Assembly (NCBI GenBank): GCA_037783545.1
Contig: JBBELK010000383.1
Location: 372,001-436,000 of the forward strand
Length of the DNA stretch: 64,000 bases
From: Henricia sp. BOLD:AAB3569
Lineage: Eukaryota > Echinodermata > Asteroidea > Spinulosida > Echinasteridae
Direction: 5' to 3'
Shown here piece after piece: positions 20,668 through 31,732 of this stretch. The stretch's first letter is position 1; every line of letters begins with the position of its first letter. A program made the position numbers and the translations under genes. Below the pieces are notes generated by a model. That model did no database searches and was not told the DNA's origin. It saw nothing but the letters and a program-made list of their open reading frames with translations.

Positions 20668-21793
20668 TCTTGCGAGTTAGTTTTGTGTCCAGCCGCATGA
20701 AAGTTTTTACTGCAGAACTGCACCAAATTCCACTCTGATTTCCCCCCAATATTTATAAGTAATTGACAAAAGAGAGACTACTTATACAGGTATGAAACAA
20801 AGTTGAACATAGGTATGAAAATTCGAACATAAATGTTTGTTTCGAGAGTCCAGGGAACGGGAGCGAGCGCGTGCTACGGCAGGCTGCCGTGAAGTGTAGG
20901 AAATTTTCCCCGCGCGCGCAGCACGGCAAATAGCCCGAGTGCACACACGGCCGGGACACACCCGGTCGCACTGTGGACTCGAAACCCATTCAAGTCCACA
21001 ATTTGCGGGAAAAAGTGACGGATTGTGGACTTGCACTCGTTCGCTCAAGTCCACAGTCAGGTTGACCAAACTTGGGAAAAGGGGTTAGAGTGGGGATGGA
21101 GGGTTAAAAAAAGGTTAGGGTTTAGGAGTAAAGTTTAGAAACATGGATTAGGAAAAAATTGGGGTGGATGAGGGAAGAATTTGGAAAAAACAACGATTTT
21201 CCGACCAATTCTCTTAAGTGCACGAATACAAAGAAACGTCCACAGTGCGTACGTAATGTACACATCTGTGTGTTGCTCCAGTGTACGTTTGTGAAGAAAA
21301 AACATGATGCCAACTCCTCAAAAGAAAACGGAAATTCCTATTCGGTCGTCCGGGCTGTCCAGTGAAATCGTGAAAATCGTGAAAATTTGAGATATCCCGA
21401 GTAGGAGAAGAGCGAATCGTTCGTTACAAAGTCGTGAGGCTCGCGCGTAGTTGCAACGGCTGGTAAATCGTATAACCCGTCTTTTGACTGTTTTTGTTAA
21501 TTTTGCACTTCTTTAGTAAATTACGGGATATTTTGATATTTTTTCACAAAGACCATCAAAAAAGTATTGTCAATGCTGCTACATCACTAAATCATGTAAA
21601 GGGTAGGCCGGTGTGTACCTTTAACTTAAGTCGTCCACTACGAAGCAGTTTCATTGTTAGACGCGGACAAAATAATACGCCATATTAAACGCCTGTCTTT
21701 AACGAACAATGCAAATTCTTAAACATGGGTACGGGGTACTTTTGCAGGCGTTTTGCGCTATTTCAAACCAAGCAGTAGACGAGGAAACGTGGT
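20668..21793. other. No recognised gene
   Basis: 20850-21065 is CpG-rich with GTGGACTTG/CAAGTCCAC words in both orientations. 21060-21180 is purine-rich with GGGTTA/GGTTAGG words. Open frames are short and unrecognised. Confidence 0.35.
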
Positions 21794-22003
21794 ATGGACA
21801 CGTGGCACATACTGAAACTTGCCCAAGAAGAGGCCAACGAAATTGAAAATGAGGATCGAAGATGTATGCCACGAGGTTTAATTAGAGACCGGAGCAACAA
21901 TCCTTTAGATGAGTATGATGACGTCAGTTTTATTAAAGGCTTCCGACTTACCAGAGACACATTTAGTGAGTTTGCTTCGGTTTCTATGACTGGAACTAGA
22001 ACA
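21794..22003 (+). pseudogene. PIF/Harbinger transposase N-terminal fragment
   Basis: After an ATG at 21794 the frame gives MDTWHILKLAQEEANE, then RGLIRDRSNNPLDEYDDVSF and IKGFRLTRDTFSEF. The R-x-RSNPLDEYDD...F..RFRLTxDT pattern is typical of the N-terminal region of Harbinger-type transposases. The frame stays open to 22246 but the later residues do not resemble the catalytic domain, so only the 5' part survives or the rest is rearranged. I see no inverted ends nearby. It could instead be the first coding exon of a domesticated relative. Confidence 0.5.
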
Positions 22004-22424
22004 TCCAACACAGAGACGCCATCCTCTTCCGTTTGTAGTACAGCTACAATCCTGGACAAAATAGTTGGGACAGTTAAAGTGTGTATCCCTGCTCCCCCGT
22101 TGTTGACACCGACTGCTGCAGAGTTCAGTGGCGCGCACCCCAGCGACCCAACATTGCGCGGGGGCGCGGGTGTTGCTCTGGGGTGTCCCAATCTATTTTG
22201 TCCAAGATTCACGTACGTTTCGTTCCGGTGCGGCCTGCACAATTAGTAATAGTACAGGTGCGGCGGGAACCTGACCTTCCGCAGATCGGATCCCAGTCTT
22301 ATGTTCTTAGCTACCAAAACGGCGTCCAGGAAATGCCGCTTGTTTTGCTTAGCTTCGTACCCTGCAGCAAATTCGAATTTGTAATTTTCTTTAATTATAA
22401 AATCTGACTTTAATCGGTATTTTA

Positions 22425-22482
22425 CTTGACGAAATTGTACCAAAATGTATTTTACTTGACGAAATTGCACCAAAAAATTCAC
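22425..22482. repeat. 29-bp tandem duplication
   Basis: TATTTTACTTGACGAAATTG is repeated with a period of about 29 bp, each copy followed by (T/C)ACCAAAA. Confidence 0.85.
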
Positions 22483-24165
22483 ATTTTGTAAAATAAGCCT
22501 TCAAAGTGGTTGCTATGGTGTTCTGGCAAAAGTGGAATTTTGATCAAGATTATGTGCTTTTAAACTCATGTTATTAGCACATTCGGAGTTTTCCTGGAAA
22601 AAAGTAAAGGCCTCAAAAGGAACATTACATATTAAATTTTGCGAAAACACATTGATTTTTCTGCTAGAAGTAGATTTTTTGTTATTCTTAACGATTATAG
22701 ACTGCCCCAAAACGGAGTTATTCTCCAGGTGTTTTCTTAGGAATTCGCAGAATATAAGACATCAGGTATATAACTTCATTAACATGTGCTAAAAACACCC
22801 ATTTTTAAAAAATACATTACGATAATACCATACCTACATGACATGTAGAGTGGACATTTTCATCAGTTTGTCAAATATCAGCCCACAACAAGGGCTCAAA
22901 CGTCCAATCTGCTCATTTTCTCACAATATTCATACACCACAAATCAACACTTATCAAAATTCTAGCAAAGTTCTGTTTATACATATGCTTTACGTCTTCC
23001 GTCATCTAAATCTACCTTTGAGAATCATTGGAAAACTCCAAGAAAACAATTATGAAGGTCCGAATTTGAAAACAAATTCCTTTTTCCTACTTTGAAATCA
23101 TTACATCTGTTCACAAAAACAACCTATAATGTTGAAAGGATTCGAATTTTTCGTGAAATATTTGCAGCACACAAAGGTTTAAACCCTGTAGTCGTCAAAA
23201 CAATAAGTTTAGGCTTGACAGAACTCGTGTAGGGGACGTTGCTCCCTTTGTTTATAATACATAACCTCGATATATCCAAGCTTATGCATAATATGCAAAT
23301 TAGTTTAAGTACGCAAGCATGCTGGCAAGGAAATGAACGCTGTGAACGTACGTGGATTGTAGCTTGCGCTGTGCGTTTCTTTGCCTGTGGGTCATTCCAG
23401 ATAGTTGTGGGTTAGTTGTTAGCATTCCTCAGCAAGTCCTTGGTCAAACAGTACATAGAGTTTCGATTTGCGCAATTAAAGGAGCGTGTTCAGTTTTTTC
23501 CAGAAAATTGATTTTATTTTAACCTTAGAATCTTATAAAATACCTATATGCTGCCACTTATGAGACCGAGTGACAATACCCCCCACCCCTACCGCCCTTA
23601 CACCTCAACACACTCTTCCCTTTTGTTAACGTACGACTCCCCCTAAAACCTGAAAGGAAATTTATTCGATGTTTTACACACAATAGGGAAACAATGGAAG
23701 CCGGAGTCAGTCGGTCTCATATCTTGCACTAAATGAAAATACCTCCCCAAAATACTATCCATGGGAAGAAAACAGAAAATGCGCAATCTCCTTTTTGGAT
23801 GTGGAAGCAGAAAGGTTGGTGTAATCACTGCACTGCTTTATGGAACCAGATAAATTAATTTACAAAAAAAAAAAATCTGTATTTTTTGTACGATATCCTT
23901 AAAAATATACGGACTGAGAACGCGAAATTGCAGAATGGTATTGAGAAAAATATGCCGAACGATTTGGTATAAAAATCTCAACACCCGTGGGAAAAATCGG
24001 GGGTTCAAAAATGTGATCTGGTCACGCTCATTTAAGGCGCATTTCATGAGCTGTCCCAAAAATCCGGATGCTGCAGGGATATATACTGCAAGGATTGTAC
24101 ATGTATAATGCAAATTAGAAACCTTACCGTTGTTGGATTTGGGTTACCACTGCATGACTGTCTGC
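22483..24165. other. No recognised gene; dispersed repeat shared with 47330-47470
   Basis: AT-rich and without recognisable coding sequence. 23575-23760 (AACACACTCTTCCC, CCTGAAAGGAA, then ACACAATAGGGA) resembles 47345-47470 in the same order, so both are copies of one dispersed repeat. Confidence 0.4.
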
Positions 24166-24168
24166 TTA

Positions 24169-25130
24169 AGGCCCTGTCACAAGAAACCAAATTGCATTAC
24201 CGTTCATGTACCGTACTGATGTATGTGGAATCGGTATTTATAAGGAGTGATCGGTAAGTGGTCGTTTCTCTATCGTTACTGATAAGTTATTGACACTGGC
24301 TGTCTCGGGGTTATAAGGACAGCACGGAATTGCTGAAAAAAGTTTTAAACATGTTCAAAAATTGCCACCGAACTGGAGCACGTTAACAGGTCGTTACTTG
24401 CACGCTATCAGCTCGGTACTGGATCTGTTTTGCCGTTTATAAGCCGTTACTGATACGGCAAGGTTTGATATCAGCGTACCAGTACCGGATCACGAACGAT
24501 TGGATAGCGTTCTGATACAGAGCCGATCCCGCACTTCACCTTACCTTCCCCGTTCGCTCCGTTCCTTACAACGTCGTAAACTTATTACTACCGTGTATCT
24601 ACCAGCACGGCGTCCTCTTTTGCCCATCTTGAATCTGGAGAATGATTTAGTAGTGTTCTCGTAGTGTTCTCGTCGATATCCGGAACTGTAATGATTTTAA
24701 TTTGAACGGAGACGCTTATTTATACACTCGCTAGCCACCCGTTTCCGACGGTTGCCGGTCGGTATGCGTTCGGTATTGGTAAGGTGTTGGTAAGGTTTTG
24801 GTAAGTTATGTGCGGTGCGCAACAGTTTATAGAACGGTATTGATTCGTGTGTTCGGTCTTAGAACGGTCTTAGAACGGTAATGGTTAGGTTTAGCAACGG
24901 TGAATTCGTCAACAGTACTGTCTCGGCTCGGACAAAATTGCTAGATTCTGGATCAAATTGACCATTTTATGCTGTATACGGTACTGGTACGGAAACAGAA
25001 CGGTACTGGGGCGGTATGAGAAAGTTGATGAATTGCATTTTATGTCCGTTCTCCACCGTACTAGAAAAATATTAATTTTTCAATAAGGTTTACGAACGTT
25101 CTTGCGATTCGGTTTCTTGTGACAGGGCCT
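24169..25130. mobile_element. Non-autonomous DNA element, AGGCCCTGTCACA ends
   Basis: AGGCCCTGTCACAAGAAACC starts at 24169 and its complement ends at 25130. TTA flanks both sides (24166-24168 and 25131-25133), a probable 3-bp target duplication. The interior has no protein but is full of short words such as GGTACTGG, CGGTAAT and GGTAAGGT. The end sequence resembles those of the elements at 37639 and 55639. I cannot assign the superfamily. Confidence 0.8.
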
Positions 25131-25133
25131 TTA

Positions 25134-25939
25134 GGCGTGTACAGCAAAACAGCCTGGGCTGCGTTCGACCTACGCAAACGTTGTTAACTTTCGCCACTGG
25201 CCACGGTGCTTTTGTGAACGCATCTATAGAACTCTGGGTACCAGTTGTTGGTGAACGTTGCAAATTTTCGCGTATTTGGAACGCGAACGCATCCCTGATT
25301 AAGTAAGGCGCCGACAATAAAACAGCTGTTTAAAAGATTTTGTAATGAGCGCTTGAACAGGTTGCTTAGCAATACGAGTACAAGTCAGATTTATCCGCGA
25401 CTAATCTCTAGACGCGCACAGGGATAAACACCCGTTATACACCGTTCGTAGTTACGGACTGCTATGTTCATGGTGCATTTGGTAGTTCTGCAGGCAAATG
25501 CCTTCTTCCCAAACTCGTTGGAATCTGTAGTGGTCCACCACCCTTGAGGCAATTTACAAGGTACTGTTGAATTGTTTAACCATGAAGTTGCATGTGGGTT
25601 TGCCCTGTTTCACGTGCATGTATTCCGGATCCCAAAATGTGAAACCATCTCGGGATTCAAAAATGCTTCCTCCACCGAAATGCACTCTAGGTAATAATGA
25701 CATGTCAAACTGTATCAATGGGCTAACAATTCGTAAATCCTTTTTACATAAAGTGTTTGTTCTTTTCATTTGCAGAAAAATACGAATTGCATTTGTTACG
25801 TGCCTGTTGATCTCCTTCAGTTTCCTGACCTTCAAAATGTTCCACAGTTTCAACACGATTAAAGCATCCTCCTACCACGCCTTCACAAACAGGTAGGATT
25901 TGTGTCACTTTCAGTCGTTTCGTGCATTCGTAATGAAGG
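25134..25939. other. No recognised gene
   Basis: Open frames up to 109 codons on both strands overlap one another and match no domain I know. Confidence 0.35.
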
Positions 25940-26089
25940 CAGATGCGCGTCAGTGCGCGCGTGAGGCCAAATTCGTGCCACGAAATACGCAGCTCCATGC
26001 CTTTGATATGGAGCTGCGTGTTTCGTGGCACGAATTTGGCCTTACGCGCGCATTGACGAGCCTGTGCCTTGACGAGCCTGTGCCTTTAA
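25940..26089. mobile_element. Foldback MITE, 'CGCAGCTCCAT' family, copy 1
   Basis: Arms 25954-25998 and 26008-26052 are nearly perfect complements around the loop GCCTTTGAT. Both include CAAATTCGTGCCACGAAA and CGCAGCTCCAT. The right end GCCTGTGCCTT is duplicated in tandem (16-17 bp). A second member lies at 45941-46086. Confidence 0.85.
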
Positions 26090-26502
26090 CGGTAATTCGA
26101 TTTTCCTATGTCCAATGTTTTGTCAGCTCAAGTTCGAATTGTTAGACCCCTCCAGTGGTACAATTATACAACTAGTAGAAATTCCCAACTACACAGTTCT
26201 AATCATGGATGTAATTAAGCACAATTTTGGGACAATTAACTTTTTTGCCGAATGTCATGTCATGTCATGTATTCTCTTACCAAGTGTAAGTTGAAAAACA
26301 GCTATTATTCACGCATCATTAGCCTTTTGCGCGTGAACAGCGTCTGGTGTACTAACGTACTTCCTTTCGCAGTTAGTATCTACCTGACCAGACTAATTTT
26401 GGTTGCAATGTGGAGCACGCGGCAGGTGTGAAGTACAGAATCAATACCGTGTTCACCGTAGGAGAGAATGACATAAAGCGACCAGGTGTCTTAACTTCAC
26501 CA

Positions 26503-26770
26503 TATGGAATGGTATGGTGCCTAATCACCATTGAAATGAACCACGTTTCAATGGCGATTAGGCACCATACCATACCATATGTTGTGTTCATTACTTTGCC
26601 CAGTTCCGCCACCATGCAACACCGAGAGAAGAATTGGGTCTATAGGGAAGCCTGAGGGAGTAATACCAACTGTGCCTTATAGCTCAGCTGGTAGAGCATC
26701 TGCCTAGTGAGTCAGAGGTCTCGGGTTCAAATCCTGATAAGGCCCTTACGATTTTTCTCTCATCCTAAAT
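26503..26770 (+). repeat. tRNA-like repeat module, copy 2, with hairpin leader
   Basis: From 26542 it matches 7581-7808 almost base for base. Immediately upstream (26503-26540) lies the inverted complement of the leader (GGTATGGTGCCTAATCACCATTG), so this copy starts with a hairpin of about 36-bp arms and a short loop. A short leader phrase thus acts as a direct flank in copy 1 and an inverted one here. Confidence 0.85.
26674..26744 (+). tRNA. tRNA-like sequence, second copy
   Basis: The sequence equals the tRNA-like unit at 7709, including the extra base in the anticodon 3' strand. Both Pol III boxes are kept, and TTTTT follows within about 10 bp. A shared defect in both copies means the defective form itself was spread. 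Confidence 0.6.
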
Positions 26771-28985
26771 ATACATGTATATGTAATACTGTTGGTACTG
26801 TTTTTAAACGTTTTGCAATCATGTCTTTAAAACCGAAAGCAATGAAAGGGCCTAAACGTTTCCTTGTGATGAACAGATCGTTTTACATATAATCGCTTTC
26901 ACTGTGTTTCGCAATTATGACAGCTTGCTGTGTTGCTACATGCAGGCACGTACATGAATTTACTAGTCTTTTCACAAATCTAATTTTGTTTAATAGAAAA
27001 ATAATTATCATAAGCACTGATGAGTGATGAACATACATGTACATGTAAAGAATAAACACAAACTCAGAGTTCAATTGTGATGTAGCATTTATTTCATGTA
27101 GTCAGAGGCATGCTTCCCAGTGGACTCAAACACTGTCAAATTTAATTCACGTGCGCTTTTCTATACAGCTAGGACAAGGGCTCAAATTCATGCTGCTGTC
27201 TTAGCAGAAAATATATCTTCATAGCTTAGACAAAAATGAACTAGCTAAATACACCAGCTAAACTTATGATGTTGTTGGTACCGTTTTGAGCCAAGCAACA
27301 CCATGAAGTTACACATGTAAGTGGAAGTAATTTTTGGCCCTGCATACTAAGCAAATGTCTTAACCATTTGACCACCGAGCACAAAAAGAATTGCATATGA
27401 TAGTAAATCGCTTGCATTTGGTAGGGGTCTGCCTAAAACGGAATTTAATTGTAATTAATAAACAAATTTTCCTCGCGGCTCATCAAATGCAGATCAAGGA
27501 CACAGCCTTGTCCCCCTGGTCGTAATGTGCACAAGTTGTACATGTACATGTATACAGCTGAACCGAACACTTTTGTATTTCCCGGAAAACACAACCAATG
27601 TTACTTAACAGAGATACTTTGCTGCCAGAGATTCATCTTCGATGCCGTGCTTTATTGCAACTACACGTCTCTTATATCTGCTAATATTTGTCGGTCTGAA
27701 GGAGAGAGACAAAATAGAAACGAAAGAGATATAAATTGTTAGATTTTATTTGTAGTTCATGTACATATTACTATGAGAGCACTGTACGTGAAAACCGTTT
27801 GTTGGGAATAAAAAACGTGAAAAGTAAACATATATATGGGCCTTCTTTTCACGTTTTAGAAACATTTAACATTTAATCGTTGCAATGAAATAGGCCCTTG
27901 GTCTTGTACAAGCCTCTGGCTTTCTACCGAGGACCTGCCATGTTTACGGCATACATTTCTGAAAAGTACATTAAGCTCTTGTTAAATCATCTCATGTATG
28001 TACATATATCTCTACTCCAAAGTATTAATTATTTTATTAAAACATGTTTTTGTATCCGTGAGCATGTCAAAGTATCACGTATGTTGGGGTCCAGCCGGTT
28101 GCTAGGGATTATCTTTTAACGTATCAAAATACGTGAAACTGCGCGGCGTTTGCGCCAATTAAAGGATTAGCGGAGGTGCTAAACAAGTGATTTACAGAGG
28201 ATGACTAAAAGACGTGAAAACTTTGTCGCGCTTTTTGGGAGTTGTGAGGTGATAATTGGTTGCCCACAAGTCTCATGCTCGACTTCAAAAAAACATGCAA
28301 GTCTTGCTGCGGTAATTTTTTGATCGGACGGAGGTGTTAAATAATCCTTTGTTGTAACCTCAAAGTGGCTCATAATTAACGATGGTTCAACGGTTAACCA
28401 CACCACATAATGGTACGTATTAGTATCAGGCTTAGATCTAATTGGTGGCGATTAGATTTGTAAAAAGAAGGCTTGGAATTTTGAGCCCGTTATTTCCTTA
28501 AAATACATTGGGTCGTATTAATACAAGTTCAAGTAAACAGGTAAAGCATTTACTACTAAGTATAAGCATAGAAACGGTAGTAAATGCTTATTACACCCAA
28601 CAACAAAAAGTAAGTTCCCGTATATAATACCTTTTAATGTAGCTCAAAAACTGTTTTATCGATATTTGTCATTTAAAAAGTGGTGTGTGCACATATGACT
28701 TACTAACACAATGAGTGGTTAAAGTTGGACAAAAGACAGCATTTTTACCATGTAATCGTGCATTTTAAGGAATTTTGCGCAAAAAGAGAAATAACACTCT
28801 TATCAGCATGTTCACTTTTACACATAGGCTACATGTATGAAAATAATTATACATTGTTTTCTGACTATAATTACTCCTTGTCTTAACTTCACTTAGGTAG
28901 CCCAATAAAAAGAATACACGACGTTTGTGCTTAGCTACAAGAACTGTTAAAAAATGGGTGGAACCGCTGTCTTTTGCAATCACCA
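26771..28985. other. No recognised gene; repeat shared with 41156-41690
   Basis: 27808-27870 (AAAAACGTGAAAAGTAAACA...CTTTTCACGTTTT, a hairpin) and 28065-28200 (TTGGGGTCCAGCCGGTTGCTA) recur directly at 41500-41690. 28200-28512 recurs inverted at 41156-41462. A tRNA A-box-like word (minus strand, 27360-27385) may be a decayed SINE. No coding region recognised. Confidence 0.55.
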
Positions 28986-30162
28986 CACTGTAAAAAATTG
29001 TGTTGTGTTACAGTCGTTTTTCTGTTGAAAAAGTAAAAAACAAACAGTAACTTTTACTGTTTTTGGAATTTGTTCTTATTGCACAAACATTCTTCCGTCT
29101 GTGTACATTTTAAAAATATTTTTCTGTTTGATTACAGACGATTTGCCGTTAAATTACAGTTTTGTTCAGGAACAAGACACTTTGAATACTCATTTGTTTA
29201 AGTACAGACAAGGTACTGTTCACCAACAGTTAAATTTACTGTTTTCCGCCCATGTTCCCTGGTACGCGGCAACAACTGTGCGGCGTTGATAGCGAGTACC
29301 AATGTACGCGAGTACCGATGTACGCGCGCGGGAAATTACAACAGCAAAATTCAGCCATAAATAACTGCACTGTGCATGCAGTTGGACGTGCAATTTCATG
29401 TCTGAAAATACCAGCTTTTGCTACTGCTAGGCGTTTCATGCCGAAACGTGTACTGGAAATTCCTCAGTGAAGTGCTGATTTAACCGTGAAGTAGCTACTC
29501 TACATGTCGTGAAAGGCAAGTCGGTATTTCTCTTGCATTTTTTGTTTTTATTTGCGTGTTATTTGTAATGTAGTGCAGTGCTATACTGCCTGCAGTGGAG
29601 GTATACAGGGGCGTGCAGCCTGCCTCATAGTACGTGAATACAATGGATTCAGACGGCAATTGCCCCTTAATTCATGGTATTCCTGTATTGTAATGAGCCA
29701 AGTTAAATCCCCAGTATACTGAGCGTTGTGTTGACCCTCCACTACATCTCAACATGCAAATAAAAGCGAAATTGAGAGGAAAATGCCGACTTATTTTCCA
29801 CGAGGTGATGGTGCATCTCCAACACAAAAAGTGAAGGGCAAACTGTGCATATCCACACTCAAACGTCTACAACAAAAAACAGTCGTCAATAACCCATAAT
29901 ATGCTTTGTTCAGTTACATAAGAGTTGTTTCTGGACAGAAGGCTATGTTCAGGAACAAAACCATGCACAAAACGAACACTTAGTTGTCTGTTGAAAAACG
30001 GAAGAATCTTCTGTAAATTTACAATTCCAAATAACAGTAGAGTCTACTGTATGCAAACAGAGAAAACAAAAAAGTAGAATGTACTGTTCAAAAACAGTAC
30101 GCTATGTAATGCCAATTGACATATGAATGTACTGTAAATGAACAGAGATTTGTTTAACAGTG
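28986..30162. mobile_element. Non-autonomous DNA element with CACTGT ends
   Basis: CACTGTAAAAAATTG starts at 28986 and TTTGTTTAACAGTG ends at 30162. CA flanks both sides, a possible 2-bp target duplication. Both sub-terminal regions are rich in short inverted words (AACAGTA / TACTGTT). No transposase is visible. The interior includes promoter-like GC-richer sequence near 29260-29500. The ends resemble those of the larger element at 55710. Confidence 0.75.
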
Positions 30163-30459
30163 CATAAGACACCTGTTTCCCAACTGTAACAAGTCGCTGT
30201 GTTCGTAAAGCCTTGTTTACACTGGTTAAATACTTGCAGATATTTTGTTCTATGTTCCTACATAAGCAAACAGAAACAAATTCGGAACGGTCATAAAACA
30301 CGAGCAAACAGATGTTTATCTGTATACATGATTGGTAAACTGTTACAAATAGTGTTATCCCCTTGTGTGATTGAAGATATGCATGATTAAAACCAACCTG
30401 GGCAAAAACCAGTTCCGTACTTCGTCTAACTTTTGAGAAAACAGTCAAAAAAGGGTTTG
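30163..30459. other. No recognised gene
   Basis: AT-rich sequence between the CACTGT element and a minisatellite. Open frames here overlap the minisatellite and show no known domain. Confidence 0.35.
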
Positions 30460-30612
30460 CAGTCATTTCGCCCCAAAACCACTTCACCCTGAACCATTTC
30501 GCCCTGAACCACGGCCTGTGCACGAAGTGGTTTTGGGGCGAAGTAGCATTTGGGCGATGTAGTGTTTGTACGAAGTGATTCGGGGCGAAATGGTTTTGGG
30601 GCGAAATGAATT
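30460..30612. repeat. Minisatellite, TTCGCCCC/GGGGCGAA words in both orientations
   Basis: The left half repeats TTTCGCCCC-AAACCACTTC-type units. The right half repeats the complement (GAAGTGGTTTTGGGGCGAA, GAAATGGTTTTGGGGCGAA). The whole is an inverted arrangement of a roughly 20-bp unit. Confidence 0.75.
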
Positions 30613-31439
30613 TGTCTCATGAGACGAAAACTAATTGTTTTACTCATTTCTCAAAGACTATAGCACTTTAGACAAAACCATTTCATGGAAAGTTTTCAAC
30701 AGTCATCATGTTTATATTGTGTAAGTTATGCGTAAATCTGTGAACATTTCTGATTTTCGAGATACCATTCATGTATACTGCCTTTAAGCGACATATGCAC
30801 TTGCCCCTTAATATGCATGTTGAAAAAAAAAAAAAACAAACACGTAAGCCCGGTTCATAATGTTTCACGCAAAGGCAAACGTATTTTCGTCTTTAATGCC
30901 AACACTAAACAGCACAGATTTGGAAAAAATACACCAAACGGTGTATATAGCACAGACAGTAATAGTCTGCATACAAACTTTCTTTTTACTTTAACCCTTT
31001 CAATACCACCCACTCATATAAGACAGTACCCTTGTTTACCACAGCAATTACGAGCCCAGTGGCACTAGAGACCCACTGGTTTGGGAGACATTTCATTGAA
31101 GTGAGCCCTCTGTGGTATACATGCACTAAATAGCTCTGATGATTTTGTGTACACCTGATGACACAAATCATACAAAAAGGAGAGAAATTTAGTGTGCCCC
31201 TTTTTTTTATTTATTAAGTGTAATTTCAAGCTAGTTTTTACACAACAAAAGTAATACAAACTGGTAATACAAGGCCCTGTACTCGTACATCAATATAAAA
31301 AAGAAAAACCTAATGAAAATACCTAAAAAGTATACAATACAAAAGAAAATTAAGCACTTAAAAGTTAAAAATCTAAGAAATTAAAAATGCTTGTCTAAAA
31401 AGATGTGTCTTCAACCCTACTTCTGCATGTACTTGTATT

Positions 31440-31690
31440 TTCTCTCGCCCCTCCCCCTCCCCCTCCCCGCCCCCCACCCCATTCAATGTTGGTTTGAATC
31501 CGTGGCTTGTCGAACCAGTCTTCAACATTGAATGGGGTGGGGGCGGGGGGTGGGGGGCGGGGGGCGGGGGGCTGGGGGTGGGGGGCGGGGGCGGGGGGCG
31601 GGGGGCGGGGGGCGGGGGGCGGGGGGTGGGGGGCGGGGGGCGGGGGGCGGGGGGAGGGGGGCGGGGGGAGGGGGGCGGGGGCATGGGGAG
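31440..31690. repeat. C-rich/G-rich array folded around a hairpin
   Basis: A C-rich tract (31446-31480) runs into CCCCATTCAATGTTG. Its complement CAACATTGAATGGGG occurs at about 31527-31541 and is followed by about 150 bp of GGGGGC/GGGGGT repeats. The whole could form one large foldback. The plus strand has many G runs suited to G-quadruplexes. Open frames here would give only Gly- or Pro-rich chains. Confidence 0.85.
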
Positions 31691-31732
31691 CAGATTTGAA
31701 GGCGAGCAGATTGTACATATACATACTTACAA

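Noticed and set aside
21100-21140. Telomere-like GGTTAGGGTTTAGG words
   Set aside because: Only two or three irregular units occur in a purine-rich stretch, without a TTAGGG array.
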